Source of the DNA: Dyella nitratireducens
GTDB lineage: Bacteria; Pseudomonadota; Gammaproteobacteria; Xanthomonadales; Rhodanobacteraceae
Direction of reading: 5' to 3'
Length of the DNA stretch: 64,000 nt
Assembly (NCBI RefSeq): GCF_014642835.1
Contig: NZ_BMJA01000006.1
Location: forward strand, 230,405 to 294,404
How positions within the stretch are numbered: position 1 is the first letter of the stretch; each line of letters starts with the position of its first letter. The position numbers and the translations under genes are program-made. Shown here piece by piece: positions 35,744 through 45,000 of the stretch. The notes beneath the pieces were generated by a model. It made no database searches. It saw nothing but the letters and a program-made list of their open reading frames with translations, and was not told the DNA's origin.

Positions 35744-36435
35744 TACTGGCCTCCCGAATTCTGCTGGCCAGCGTCAGGCACGGTCTGGAAACCGCCCTGC
35801 CCGGGTTGCTGTTGCTGTTGTGGATTGCCCAGTACCGAGGAGGAAGGCGCCGGCATTTCCTGCATCGGGGCTTGCTGCGGCAGCGGAGAGCTGGTGGCTG
35901 GCGCGGGTGCGCTGGACGAGGGAGCCGGATTGCCGTCGTCCTGGCCGTTGCCCTGACCATTATCCTGCTGCTGGGTGGCAGCCATCTGCGCAGCCAGTTG
36001 AGCTTTCTGCTGCTGGTAGTGCTGGTCGTTTTCCGACTGCGCTTCGGCGTTCTGCGAACGCAAGCGACTATTTGCGTCGGTTTTTGACTGAATTTGGGCA
36101 CGTGCCGCGGCGAGCTGCGCCTTGGTACGCGCCAGGGTGGCATCCGCGCGCGACTCGTCAGCCAGGTCGGCCGCTTGATCGTATTTGCGGTTGGCCATGG
36201 CCTGCTGGGCTTGCTGGAACTTGTCCTGCGCAAAGCCGAAATCGACCGGATCGTAATCAGGCGCACCCGCGTCGCGAGCACTTTGCAACTGCGCTTGTGC
36301 TTGATTCATCAGGTTATCTGGCGGGGGTACGCTGGCGCACCCGCCCAGGGTCAACGACACGGTCAGCAGCAGTACTGAAGCCGCCGTCGGGATGCGTCGC
36401 TTACGCACCGTCAACGGGGAAAATATGTGGACCAT
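35743..36435 (-). CDS. DUF4398-type lipoprotein
   Basis: A 230-residue lipoprotein. The lipobox LTLGGC places the acylated Cys at about residue 33, followed by ASVPPPDNLM. The central helical region (QAQAQLQSARDAGAPDYDPVDFGFAQDKFQQAQQAM, about 43-78) is the DUF4398 signature. The C-terminal third is a low-complexity Gln/Pro/Ser tail. AGAGGA is 7 bases before the ATG at 36435; a GTG one codon earlier is also possible. It is divergent from pilU with about 85 bases between. Function unknown; the paired coiled-coil gene suggests an envelope spacer or scaffold. Confidence 0.78.
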   Translation of the reverse strand: MVHIFSPLTVRKRRIPTAASVLLLTVSLTLGGCASVPPPDNLMNQAQAQLQSARDAGAPDYDPVDFGFAQDKFQQAQQAMANRKYDQAADLADESRADATLARTKAQLAAARAQIQSKTDANSRLRSQNAEAQSENDQHYQQQKAQLAAQMAATQQQDNGQGNGQDDGNPAPSSSAPAPATSSPLPQQAPMQEMPAPSSSVLGNPQQQQQPGQGGFQTVPDAGQQNSGGQ

Positions 36436-36519
36436 CACTCATTCCTCTCGGAGCGTCACGGCGTATTGTGGTCGGGCATAATCCTTGAATGCAATGCGCA
36501 AAAAACTGGGGTCTTTAAG

Positions 36520-37635
36520 GTGGATATCGGTTACTTCCTCAAATTGATGGTGGACAAGGGCGCGTCGGATATGTTTCTGACGACCGGCGCCCCGGTGAAC
36601 ATCAAGGTCGAGGGCAAGCTCTACCCGCTCGGCAATACCGGGCTACCCAGCGGCATGGTGAAAAAAATCGCCTATTCGCTCATGGATGAGGGACAGGTGC
36701 CGCAGTTCGAGCGTGATCTGGAACTCAATATGGCCTTGGCGGTAAAAGAGGCCGGCCGTTTTCGTATCAATGTATTCAAGCAACGCGGTGAAGTGGGCAT
36801 GGTGATCCGCGCGATCAAGAGCGAGATCCCCAGCATCGAACAGTTGCAACTGCCGCCCATCTTCCGCGACCTGATCATGGAGCCGCGCGGCCTGATCCTG
36901 GTGGTGGGTGCCACGGGTTCCGGCAAGTCGACCACGCTGGCGGCCATGCTCGACCATCGCAACAGCCATTCGTCTGGGCACATCCTCACCATCGAGGATC
37001 CGATCGAATACCTGCATCGCCACAAGAAGTCGATCGTCAACCAGCGCGAAGTCGGCCTGGATACGCACACCTATCACGAGGCCCTGCGCAACGCGATGCG
37101 TGAGGCGCCGGACGTGATCATGATCGGTGAGATTCGCGACACCGATACGATGGAAGCGGCGATCTCGTTCTCCGAAACCGGGCACTTGTGCTTGGCGACG
37201 CTGCACTCCAACAACGCCGACCAGACGCTGGAACGCATCCTCAACTTCTTCCCCGAATCGGCGCACAAGAACGTGCTGATGAACCTGGCCCTGAACTTGC
37301 GCGCAGTGATCAGCCAGCGCCTGGTCAGCGGCAAGGACGGACGCCGCCTGCCCGCCGTGGAAGTGCTGCTCAACACGCCGCTGATCCGCGACATGATCCG
37401 CCGTGGCCAGATCCATGAAGTGAAAGAGGCCATGGATCGCAGTCTGCAGGAAGGCATGCAGACCTTCGACCAGTCGTTGTACAAGCTGTACAAAGCCGGC
37501 CGTATCGAACTGGAAGAAGCACTGGCCAAGGCCGACTCGCGCGATGGCCTGGCGTTGAAGATTCGTTTGTCCGAAGGCGGCAATTCGGAGACGGCGGAAC
37601 TGGTAGGGAACGATCCGTACGGGTTGGGGTTTTAA
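36520..37635 (+). CDS. pilU: Type IV pilus retraction ATPase PilU
   Basis: A 371-residue hexameric secretion-type ATPase that assists PilT in pilus retraction. N-terminal PAS-like domain with LMVDKGASDMFLTTGAPV, Walker A GATGSGKST (about 130-138), Asp box TIEDPIEYLH, Walker B VIMIGEIRD and His box TGHLCLATLHSNNA. The full-length match, the SDMFLTTG opening and the long C-terminus favour PilU over PilT. GTG 36520 gives the normal family length, with GGGG 6-9 bases upstream. pilT, often adjacent, is not in this window. Confidence 0.9.
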   Translation: MDIGYFLKLMVDKGASDMFLTTGAPVNIKVEGKLYPLGNTGLPSGMVKKIAYSLMDEGQVPQFERDLELNMALAVKEAGRFRINVFKQRGEVGMVIRAIKSEIPSIEQLQLPPIFRDLIMEPRGLILVVGATGSGKSTTLAAMLDHRNSHSSGHILTIEDPIEYLHRHKKSIVNQREVGLDTHTYHEALRNAMREAPDVIMIGEIRDTDTMEAAISFSETGHLCLATLHSNNADQTLERILNFFPESAHKNVLMNLALNLRAVISQRLVSGKDGRRLPAVEVLLNTPLIRDMIRRGQIHEVKEAMDRSLQEGMQTFDQSLYKLYKAGRIELEEALAKADSRDGLALKIRLSEGGNSETAELVGNDPYGLGF

Positions 37636-37740
37636 ACCCCGCCCTTTAAACCCACGAAAGCTGGGCAATCCATGCGCAATATCTTGCCTCGGCGTTAGCT
37701 GAGGCCCTTTGCATGAGATTTTCTCAAGACACCGCGCGGC

Positions 37741-38349
37741 TCAAACCGTCAGGTGCAAATACGCCGCGATGCCACCCAGGAACATCTGCACCGACAGAGC
37801 AATCAGCAGCATGCCCATCACCCGCTCCAGCGCAGTGAGCACGCTTTCGCCCAGCCAGCGGAACAGATAGGTAGAGCTCAACAGAATCACTGCCGTGGCC
37901 AGCCATGCGCATAGCAAGGCAATGGCCCAATCCGCAGTGCGGCCAGGTTGGGTGTTGGTGAGCAGCAGCAAGGCGGCCATGGCCGATGGACCGGCTACGC
38001 CGGGAATCGCCATTGGCACGATAAAAGGCTCACCCTCGCCAGCCTGCCCGAAGATGCCACCTTCGGCCGGAGGAAACACCATGCGAATGCCGATCAAAAA
38101 CAGTACGATGCCGCCGGCGATGCTGATCGATTCCTCACGCAGTTGCAGCAGCTTGAGTATCAGCTGACCACCCATCAGGAATACCAGCAAGACGGCCAAG
38201 GCGATCAACAACTCGCGCACCATCACCGCACGGCGGCGCTTGGGTGGCACATCCTTCAGCAGACTGAGGAAGATGGGAATGTTGCCAAGCGGATCCATGA
38301 TGAGGAACAGCAGGATCGCCGCCGACAAGGTGGTCATCTGCGTTTGCAT
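37741..38349 (-). CDS. MarC-family membrane protein
   Basis: A 202-residue inner-membrane protein with six hydrophobic segments of the MarC/YhgN family; function unknown despite the name. FLIMDPLGNIPIFLSLL (about 15-31), VRELLIALAVLL and PMAIPGVAGPSAMAALLLL (about 112-130) are conserved family stretches. AGGGG is close to the ATG at 38349. It converges on pilU. Confidence 0.92.
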   Translation of the reverse strand: MQTQMTTLSAAILLFLIMDPLGNIPIFLSLLKDVPPKRRRAVMVRELLIALAVLLVFLMGGQLILKLLQLREESISIAGGIVLFLIGIRMVFPPAEGGIFGQAGEGEPFIVPMAIPGVAGPSAMAALLLLTNTQPGRTADWAIALLCAWLATAVILLSSTYLFRWLGESVLTALERVMGMLLIALSVQMFLGGIAAYLHLTV

Positions 38350-38392
38350 GCATTCCCCTTTTTATTGCTTGTACGCGGCACGTGGCCGATGA

Positions 38393-39166
38393 TCATGCCA
38401 CGCGCAGATCGAGCACACCGCCACGTGTGGCGGCAGCTTTATCACTTAGTAGATACACCACGGCATCCGCCGTGGCATCGGGCAATGGATGCTGCAGCGT
38501 GTCTTCACCGAAATAAGCGGTACGGCGCAAGGTGGTACGCATCGGCGCGGGCAGCAATGCATGCACGCGGAAGCTGCCTTCGTCGTGTTCCTCATGCAGG
38601 ATCGCCACGAAGCGTTCCAACGCCGCCTTCGACACGCCGTATGCACCCCAATGCGCGCGTCGCACCAGATCAGGGTTGTCCAGCACGAACACCGCTGCGC
38701 TATCGGGCGCAGTGGTGAGCAATGGCAAGCAAGCCTGGGTGAGCGCAAACGGTGCGGAAACGTTGACGTGCAAGCTGCGCAACCATGCATCCGGCTTGTG
38801 CATGGCCACCGGCATCAAACCGGCGAAGCTTGCCGCGGCATGCACGATGCCGTCGAGCCGGCCGAGATCACGCTGCAAACCTTCGGCAAATGCTTCGTAA
38901 TCGCGCGGTGTAGCGGTTTCCATATCAAGCGGATGGATCACCGGCTCGGGCAAACCGTCGCGTGTCATCGCATCGTAAAGTTGTTCGAGTTGCCGCTTGC
39001 GCTTGCCGGTGATCACCACGGTAGCGCCGGCACGTGCGGCGGCTCGCGCCACGGCACTGCCCAATCCACCATAGGCGCCGGTGACCAGCACCACGCGGCC
39101 ATCGAGTTCATTGGCCGCGAGCGTCCAGGTTGAGGGCAAGCGATGCAGCGGCAGGTTCAAGCTCAT
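38393..39166 (-). CDS. Short-chain dehydrogenase/reductase (YciK-like)
   Basis: A 257-residue NAD(P)-binding SDR. The cofactor motif is TGAYGGLGSAVA (about 29-40), NVSAP replaces the usual NNAG-type strand, and the catalytic Tyr-Lys appear as YGVSKAAL. The upstream Ser of the triad is not evident (VLDNPDL), which is unusual. GGGGAA precedes the ATG at 39166, which overlaps the glutaredoxin stop (ATGA). Substrate unknown; the YciK-like grouping rests on overall layout. Confidence 0.83.
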   Translation of the reverse strand: MSLNLPLHRLPSTWTLAANELDGRVVLVTGAYGGLGSAVARAAARAGATVVITGKRKRQLEQLYDAMTRDGLPEPVIHPLDMETATPRDYEAFAEGLQRDLGRLDGIVHAAASFAGLMPVAMHKPDAWLRSLHVNVSAPFALTQACLPLLTTAPDSAAVFVLDNPDLVRRAHWGAYGVSKAALERFVAILHEEHDEGSFRVHALLPAPMRTTLRRTAYFGEDTLQHPLPDATADAVVYLLSDKAAATRGGVLDLRVA

Positions 39167-39489
39167 GCGTGGTGTTCCCCGGCCACGTCGCATGCCATGC
39201 GCGCCAGCTCGCCGGAGGCTTTCAGATCTTCCACGATGTCGCAGCCGCCGATCAGTTCGCCCTGGATGAAAAGCTGGGGGAAGGTCGGCCAGTTGGCGTA
39301 GTGCGGCAGCGCTGCACGGATCTCCGGATCGGCCAGCACATTCACCGCATGGAACATCGCGCCCGCTTCCGTCAGTGCCTGTGCCGCACGCGCAGAGAAG
39401 CCGCACATCGGAAACTCCGGCGTGCCTTTCATGAAAAGCACGATAGGGTGCTCGGCCAGCACCGCCTTGATTCGCTCGTTGACGTCCAT
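39163..39489 (-). CDS. grxD: Monothiol glutaredoxin (Grx4 type)
   Basis: A 108-residue CGFS glutaredoxin that binds and hands over [2Fe-2S] clusters. VLFMKGTPEFPMCGFSARAAQ gives the active CGFS (about 30-33), followed by WPTFPQLFIQGELIGGCDI for glutathione binding. ATG 39489 starts at the family N-terminus. It overlaps the following SDR gene by ATGA and is divergent from sodB, which suits an iron and oxidative-stress context. Confidence 0.96.
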   Translation of the reverse strand: MDVNERIKAVLAEHPIVLFMKGTPEFPMCGFSARAAQALTEAGAMFHAVNVLADPEIRAALPHYANWPTFPQLFIQGELIGGCDIVEDLKASGELARMACDVAGEHHA

Positions 39490-39600
39490 AACTCGGGTTT
39501 CATCACTACAATGCAGCCAGCTTAGTAGTGTACCAGCCGTCCCGGCAGCCAGCCGGCCAGGCGGAACCGTCATCCTCAGCCAACGCCCCAGGAGTTACCC

Positions 39601-40182
39601 ATGGCGATCGAACTTCCCCCCCTGCCCTATGAAAAGAATGCGCTAGAGCCGAACATCTCGGCCGAGACGCTGGAGTTCCATCACGACAAGCACCACCAGG
39701 CTTACGTGACCAACCTCAACAACTTGATCAAGGGCACCGAGTTCGAGAACGCCTCGCTGGAAGACATCGTCAAGAAGTCGTCCGGCGGCGTGTTCAACAA
39801 CGCAGCGCAAACCTGGAACCACACGTTCTACTGGCACTCCATGCGCTCACCGAAGAGCGACAACAAGCCGGCCGGCAAACTGGCCGATGCGATCGACAAG
39901 GCGTTCGGTTCCTTCGACAAGTTCAAGGAAGAATTCAAGAAGTCCGCCGTTGGCAACTTCGGCTCGGGCTGGACCTGGCTGGTGCAGCGTCCGGATGGTT
40001 CGCTGGGCATCGTCAACACGTCCAATGCCGCCACGCCGATCACCGGTAGCGACAAGCCGCTGTTCACCATCGATGTGTGGGAGCACGCCTACTACATCGA
40101 TTACCGCAATGCGCGCCCCAGCTATGTGGACAAATTCTGGGATCTGGTGAACTGGGATTTTGCGGCGAAGAATCTGGGTTGA
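39601..40182 (+). CDS. sodB: Iron superoxide dismutase
   Basis: A 193-residue cytoplasmic superoxide dismutase. Metal ligands: His in [11 protein letters not shown] (about 27), His in WNHTFYW (about 74), and Asp and His in [10 protein letters not shown] (about 157-161). The Gln in [11 protein letters not shown] and the GSGWTWLV block mark the iron type rather than the manganese type. It is divergent from the glutaredoxin gene with about 110 bases between them. Confidence 0.97.
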   Translation: MAIELPPLPYEKNALEPNISAETLEFHHDKHHQAYVTNLNNLIKGTEFENASLEDIVKKSSGGVFNNAAQTWNHTFYWHSMRSPKSDNKPAGKLADAIDKAFGSFDKFKEEFKKSAVGNFGSGWTWLVQRPDGSLGIVNTSNAATPITGSDKPLFTIDVWEHAYYIDYRNARPSYVDKFWDLVNWDFAAKNLG

Positions 40183-40210
40183 TCAGATAAATTGCCTTTT
40201 GCGTTTACCT

Positions 40211-40351
40211 CCTCTCCCCTTCGGGGAGAGGATTGAGGTGAGGGGGCACGCTCGCGACGATCTTCCTTACGAGGCGTGCTTCGTACCACCGTCTTCGCGA
40301 GATTGGCCCCTCATCCGCCCTTCGGGCACCTTCTCCCCGAAAGGGAGAAGG
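40211..40351. repeat. Nested inverted repeats between sodB and purK
   Basis: Two stem-loops, CCTCTCCCC-TTCG-GGGAGAGG at 40211-40231 and CCTTCTCCC-CGAAA-GGGAGAAGG at 40329-40351, are flanked inside by GTGAGGGGGC and GCCCCTCATCC that can also pair. The layout is a nested cruciform of the type common in Xanthomonadales intergenic regions. Between convergent genes it may stop transcription from both sides. Confidence 0.75.
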
Positions 40352-40354
40352 GAA

Positions 40355-41506
40355 TCAACGAAGTGCGCGTAACGCAGGTGCTGCCTGCTCCTCCCGCTTC
40401 AACACACGCGCAATCTCGCCCACTCGCGCCGCCAAGGTTTTCGCATCCTGCGCACATACCGTGGCATGCCCCACTTTGCGTCCCGGGCGCGATTGCTTGC
40501 CGTAGTCGTGCCAATGCCCATCAATGGCACGGAGCACCGGCGCGGCATCCGGTAGCACACCGATCCAATTGAACATGGCGGAGAAACCGCTTGCGGAAGT
40601 ATCGCCGAGCGGCAAACCGAGCACGGCGCGCACATGGTTTTCGAACTGACTGGTGATAGCGCCTTCGATGGTCCAGTGACCGGAGTTGTGCACGCGCGGC
40701 GCCATTTCGTTGCCAAGCAATTCGCCGTCTTTGACGAACAGCTCCAGCGCGAACACGCCCACGTAATCCAGATGTTCGGCCAGCGTGCGCGCCAAGGCTT
40801 CGGCACGCGATTGCAGCGCGCCCACTTCCGGCGCCGGTGCAAGGCTCATGCTCAGCACACCATCGGTATGCCAATTCTGCGTGAGCGGCCATACGCGAAA
40901 ATCGCCGTCGCGCGAACGTACCGCCAGCACGGAAAGCTCGCGCTTGAACGGCACGAAGGCTTCGAGAATCAAACCGTGTGCATTGGCGCCAAGCGTTTCC
41001 CACGCCGCATCGGCGTCGGAGAGCTGCTTGATGCGGAACTGCCCTTTACCGTCGTAACCAAGGCGCCGTGTCTTGAGGATGGATGGCGCATCGATCTTGG
41101 CCAAGGCGCGGTCCAGACCCTCGCGGGTATCAACCGCCTCGAACGCGGGCGTCTGCAAACCGCATTCGCGGAACAGCGTTTTTTCGGCCAGACGATCCTG
41201 CGCCACCGCCAAGGCACGCGGATTCGGGAATACCGCCACACGCTCGGCCAACCAGTGTGCGGTGTCAGCCGGGACGTTTTCGAAATCGAAGGTCACAACG
41301 TCGACCTCGGCCGCAAATTTCTCCAGCGCGGCGAAGTCGCTCCAATCGGCGAGGCGCAACGGTGCCACCTGCCCGGCGCAAGCGTCCGCCGCGCTATCCA
41401 CGACCAGCGTGTTGACACCTAGCGGCGCTGCGGCAAGAGCCAGCATGCGGGCGAGCTGTCCGCCGCCTAAAATGCCCAGTACAGGTTGTTTCTGACGTGC
41501 GGTCAC
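40355..41506 (-). CDS. purK: 5-(carboxyamino)imidazole ribonucleotide synthase
   Basis: PurK carboxylates AIR with bicarbonate and ATP in purine synthesis. 383 residues, ATP-grasp fold. [16 protein letters not shown] (about 10-25) opens the protein, [13 protein letters not shown] is the glycine-rich ATP loop, and [18 protein letters not shown] near 270-287 carries the metal and substrate residues. The GTG at 41506 overlaps the purE stop (GTGA), so purE and purK are coupled. Confidence 0.97.
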   Translation of the reverse strand: MTARQKQPVLGILGGGQLARMLALAAAPLGVNTLVVDSAADACAGQVAPLRLADWSDFAALEKFAAEVDVVTFDFENVPADTAHWLAERVAVFPNPRALAVAQDRLAEKTLFRECGLQTPAFEAVDTREGLDRALAKIDAPSILKTRRLGYDGKGQFRIKQLSDADAAWETLGANAHGLILEAFVPFKRELSVLAVRSRDGDFRVWPLTQNWHTDGVLSMSLAPAPEVGALQSRAEALARTLAEHLDYVGVFALELFVKDGELLGNEMAPRVHNSGHWTIEGAITSQFENHVRAVLGLPLGDTSASGFSAMFNWIGVLPDAAPVLRAIDGHWHDYGKQSRPGRKVGHATVCAQDAKTLAARVGEIARVLKREEQAAPALRALR

Positions 41507-42006
41507 TGACGGGGGTCCGGGTTATCCAGGACGGTCTGCGTCTGGCGCGCGCGGTAGGCTTCCACTGCCTTGGCGATAGCCGGATCGTGCAAGGCCAACA
41601 CCGACGCGGCGAGCAGGGCGGCGTTGCAAGCACCGGCACGGCCGATCGCCAGCGTGCCAACCGGAATACCAGCCGGCATCTGCGCGATGGAAAGCAGGGA
41701 ATCCATACCGTTCAGGGCCTTGGACTGCACCGGCACGCCGAACACGGGGAGACGGGTCTTGGCTGCCAGCATGCCCGGCAGATGGGCTGCGCCGCCGGCA
41801 CCGGCGATGATCACCTGGATGCCACGCGATACGGCTTGCTCGGCGTACTGGAACAGGAGATCCGGCGTGCGATGTGCAGAGACCACCCGCACTTCATGCG
41901 GCACGCCGAGCGCCTCGAGCATTTCGGCCGCGTGCATCATGGTTTCCCAATCCGAACGCGATCCCATCACCACACCAACCCGCGGCGCTGAAGCTGTTTC
42001 CGTCAT
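41503..42006 (-). CDS. purE: N5-carboxyaminoimidazole ribonucleotide mutase
   Basis: PurE converts N5-CAIR to CAIR, the step after PurK. 167 residues. [14 protein letters not shown] opens the fold, and [12 protein letters not shown] and [15 protein letters not shown] are the conserved active-site stretches. ATG 42006 is chosen over a TTG five codons upstream. First gene of the purEK pair; divergent from the YcaR-like gene. Confidence 0.97.
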   Translation of the reverse strand: MTETASAPRVGVVMGSRSDWETMMHAAEMLEALGVPHEVRVVSAHRTPDLLFQYAEQAVSRGIQVIIAGAGGAAHLPGMLAAKTRLPVFGVPVQSKALNGMDSLLSIAQMPAGIPVGTLAIGRAGACNAALLAASVLALHDPAIAKAVEAYRARQTQTVLDNPDPRQ

Positions 42007-42073
42007 GGTCCGGTCGTCCAAAAGGGGCTATTGTACGGACTTCGCCGCATTGCAACGATACCTACTGTTTCCT

Positions 42074-42346
42074 ATGGATAAACGCCTGCTCGACATCCTC
42101 TGCTGCCCGGTAAGCAAGACACCGGTGCGCCCCCTGAGCGGCAACGAACTTGCTGCTCTGAACCGGGCCATCGACGGCGGTCAGGTACTCAACGTTGCCG
42201 GGGGAGCGATCCAGAACCGGGTGGCAGAGGGCTTGATCACGGTCGACCGCAAGGTGATCTATCGGGTCGAGGATGGCATCCCAGTCATGCTGCCTGAGGA
42301 AGGCATCGGGATCACCCAGTTCACGGACTTTCCCGCCGCGGCGTAA
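42074..42346 (+). CDS. Trm112/YcaR-like small protein with altered cysteine motif
   Basis: A 90-residue protein of the YcaR/Trm112 group. MDKRLLDILCCPVSKTPV at the start and VIYRVEDGIPVMLPEE near 70 are the family landmarks. Classical members have two cysteine pairs; here CPVC reads CPVS and the second pair is absent, and an insert of about 25 residues lies between the halves. Zinc binding is therefore doubtful. No good Shine-Dalgarno is seen before the ATG. Confidence 0.85.
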   Translation: MDKRLLDILCCPVSKTPVRPLSGNELAALNRAIDGGQVLNVAGGAIQNRVAEGLITVDRKVIYRVEDGIPVMLPEEGIGITQFTDFPAAA

Positions 42347-42556
42347 GAACCTGCCAGCCCGTTCAGCTACCTTCACGCCAGCTGGACGCACAGTACACAA
42401 AAGCATGACTTAGGACATGGCGGTGAAACCGGTTTTCGCTTATGTTCCAGCTATCGGCGGCATCCCTGTCGCGACCCTCCGCGGTCGTCAGAGGCGATTA
42501 GCTGCCTTTTACGGCAGTCAACACCGGCCTAGCCAGCCAACCACAGGGGTGTGGCG

Positions 42557-44863
42557 ATGAAAGAAGCCAACGATTCCTCCAACGTCGTCAATCTTGGCCA
42601 GCGGCTGGACCCATCCAGCGGACGCGGAGGCGACCTGTTGAACGCTGTCCGGAACATCTCCTCCCGCCGCTTGCAGCAGTACATCGGCAACATGTTCGAA
42701 CACGTCGACGACGCCCTGTTCGACCTGGCTGAAAAGGCGGAGAACAACGCCGCGCAGATGCATTACTTCGACGGTATGCGCGAGGTGCGCAAGCGTCGGC
42801 CGATCGTCGAGCGCGCCTTCCTGGCGCTGGTATCGCGCGAGTTGAACGATTTTGCCAGCGGCAATCACTCCCCTGTCGCCAGTCCGACCACCAACAGTGT
42901 GCCAACGCCGGCACCTGGCTCAGTCGAACTCTCACTGGTGGCCGACAACGAATTGGAAGAGTCGCTGGCCATCACCAGCATGATCGGTAAGAACGAGTCG
43001 CGCCTGTCGCGCGATCTGTTCGCCGTCAACCAGCGCCTGTCGGTGATTTGCGGCGGCACGCGCATTGAAGACGCCACCAACCCGATCGGCCCAGCCTTGC
43101 TCGCCCAGGCGTTCCGCCAGGCGATGCGTGAGCTCAACGCCGACATGCGTGTGAAGCTGATCATCTACAAGCTGTTCGATCGCTACGTGATGTCGGCGCT
43201 GGAAGAGTTGTACCAGGAAGTCAACGCCGAACTGATGCGCGCGGGTGTGCTGCCGCAGTTGCGTCATGAAGTGGTGCGCAGTGGCGGTGCGGGTGCCGGT
43301 GCTGCTGCGGGTGGTACGGCGGCGGCCTCGGGCGAGATCCCGCAACCTTTGCCCGCCGACGACAGCGAAGCCTCGGCCGAACTGTTGCAAACACTGCGTA
43401 CTTTGTTCAGCGCGCGCCGCGCCCATCCTAATGTGCCGCTATCGGCGATGACCGCAGGCCCGCTGCCCACCGCCAACGAATTGATCGGCGCACTGAGCGT
43501 GCTGCAAAGCCAGGCTGCGATGCTGCCGATGCCGCAGCCGGCGGCCCCGCACGTCAGCTCGGTAGATATCGCCGAGCAAGTGCTGCATCTGAAAGAACAA
43601 TTGATGTCGCAGCTCGGCTCGCTGCGTGGCCAGCGTCCAGGGCAGATCGCCACCATCGATGAAGACACCATCGATCTGGTTGGCATGCTGTTCGAATTCA
43701 TCCTCGAAGACCGCAACCTGCCGCCACAGATGCAGGTGCTGCTGGCACGTTTGCAGATTCCGTATCTCAAGGCCGCCATTCTCGACCGCAAGCTGTTCGC
43801 GCATCGCCAGCATCCGGCGCGTCGCCTGCTGGATGGCCTGGCCGACGCAGCCAAGAGCTGGTCCGAAGAGTCCGACCGCGACGGCCGCCTGCACGACACC
43901 ATCAAGGCGATCGTCGAACGCCTGCTGCAGGAATTCGACGATGACATGACGATCTTCGATCGCCTGTCAGCCGAACTGCAGCAATTCCAGGAATCCAACC
44001 GTCGCCGTGCCGAACTGGCCGAACAACGTGTGGCCGAATCCACGCGTGGCCGCGAAAAGCTGGAGCAAGCGCGCCGCCGCGCGGCGCGCGAAATCCTCAA
44101 TCGCATCGGCGACCACGTGCTGCCGCCGCTGATCCACGGCGTGCTGTCGCGTGCGTGGGCGAACTATTTGGTGCTCACCATCCTGCGCAAGGGCGAGGAT
44201 TCGAACGACTTCCGCGAAGCGCTGCGCTTCGTCGACGCCTTCATTGCCAGCACCAAGCCGACTCGCACACCGGAAGCCAAGCGCGATCTGCGCCAGTTGT
44301 TGCCCGGCATCGAGCGAGCCCTGCGCAAGGGTTTGGCGAACGTCGCCTTCCAGGACGCCGACATCGAGAGGTTGCTTGCCCAGCTTCACGCCTACTATCG
44401 CCATCAGCTCGGCGAAGCGCCGTCCACACCAGCACAACCGCAAACCGCTGAAGCTGCGCCCGCGCCGCTGCCGATTCCGGAAAGTATCCAGCCGATTGCC
44501 GAAAGCGTGGACGACCTGGACGATGTGGCGACCGAGCCCGCCGAAGACGCCATTGCGCCGGATGTACGCGAGCAACTGGAACAGGTGAAAGTGCTCAAGC
44601 CTGGCATCTGGCTGGAGTTCATCGGCCAGGACGACCATTTCGAACGCGCCAAGCTGTCGTGGATCAGCCCGATGAGCGGACGCTATCTGTTCGTCAACCG
44701 CCGCGGATTGAAGGTGGGAGATTACTCGCCTTATGAATTGGCGATGGTGATGGCGGAAGGCCGTGCACGCATCCTGGCCTCCAATGCCCTGTTCGATCGT
44801 GCGATGGATGCGATCGTGGATCGCCTGAGCCACGAAGAGGTTCGTCCGGGCGAATCACCCTGA
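42557..44863 (+). CDS. DUF1631-family protein
   Basis: A 768-residue soluble protein of the DUF1631 family, widespread in beta- and gammaproteobacteria and of unknown function. Some databases call it thymidine phosphorylase without basis. Mostly helical; an Ala/Gly-rich linker near 255-275, a conserved core around ILNRIGDHVLPPLIHGVLSRAWANYLVL, a Pro/Ala linker near 620-650 and a C-terminal beta-rich domain (KPGIWLEFIGQDDHFERAKLSWISPMSGRYLFVNRRG) that recalls PilZ-like c-di-GMP-binding modules. AGGGG supports ATG 42557; a GTG two codons earlier is too close to it. Ends in a strong terminator. Confidence 0.88.
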   Translation: MKEANDSSNVVNLGQRLDPSSGRGGDLLNAVRNISSRRLQQYIGNMFEHVDDALFDLAEKAENNAAQMHYFDGMREVRKRRPIVERAFLALVSRELNDFASGNHSPVASPTTNSVPTPAPGSVELSLVADNELEESLAITSMIGKNESRLSRDLFAVNQRLSVICGGTRIEDATNPIGPALLAQAFRQAMRELNADMRVKLIIYKLFDRYVMSALEELYQEVNAELMRAGVLPQLRHEVVRSGGAGAGAAAGGTAAASGEIPQPLPADDSEASAELLQTLRTLFSARRAHPNVPLSAMTAGPLPTANELIGALSVLQSQAAMLPMPQPAAPHVSSVDIAEQVLHLKEQLMSQLGSLRGQRPGQIATIDEDTIDLVGMLFEFILEDRNLPPQMQVLLARLQIPYLKAAILDRKLFAHRQHPARRLLDGLADAAKSWSEESDRDGRLHDTIKAIVERLLQEFDDDMTIFDRLSAELQQFQESNRRRAELAEQRVAESTRGREKLEQARRRAAREILNRIGDHVLPPLIHGVLSRAWANYLVLTILRKGEDSNDFREALRFVDAFIASTKPTRTPEAKRDLRQLLPGIERALRKGLANVAFQDADIERLLAQLHAYYRHQLGEAPSTPAQPQTAEAAPAPLPIPESIQPIAESVDDLDDVATEPAEDAIAPDVREQLEQVKVLKPGIWLEFIGQDDHFERAKLSWISPMSGRYLFVNRRGLKVGDYSPYELAMVMAEGRARILASNALFDRAMDAIVDRLSHEEVRPGESP

Positions 44864-44910
44864 TTCGCGTCGAATCTCGCTCTCCTGTTTAAACTGTGAA
44901 AAAACATGGA

Positions 44911-44943
44911 AGAGGCTCGGCTACTGCCGAGCCTCTTTTTTTT
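44911..44943 (+). terminator. Rho-independent terminator after the DUF1631 gene
   Basis: AGAGGCTCGGC-TACT-GCCGAGCCTCT followed by a run of eight Ts, 48 bases past the stop. The hairpin is perfect over 11 pairs. Confidence 0.95.
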
Positions 44944-45000
44944 CAGGGACAGCCGTATGCGTGCACCAGAATGGCAACACCCCGGTTCATTTCGCCGAAT

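Noticed and set aside
40211..40351. Possible CRISPR-like repeat cluster
   Set aside because: Only two different stem-loops without regular spacers; a nested inverted repeat between gene ends.
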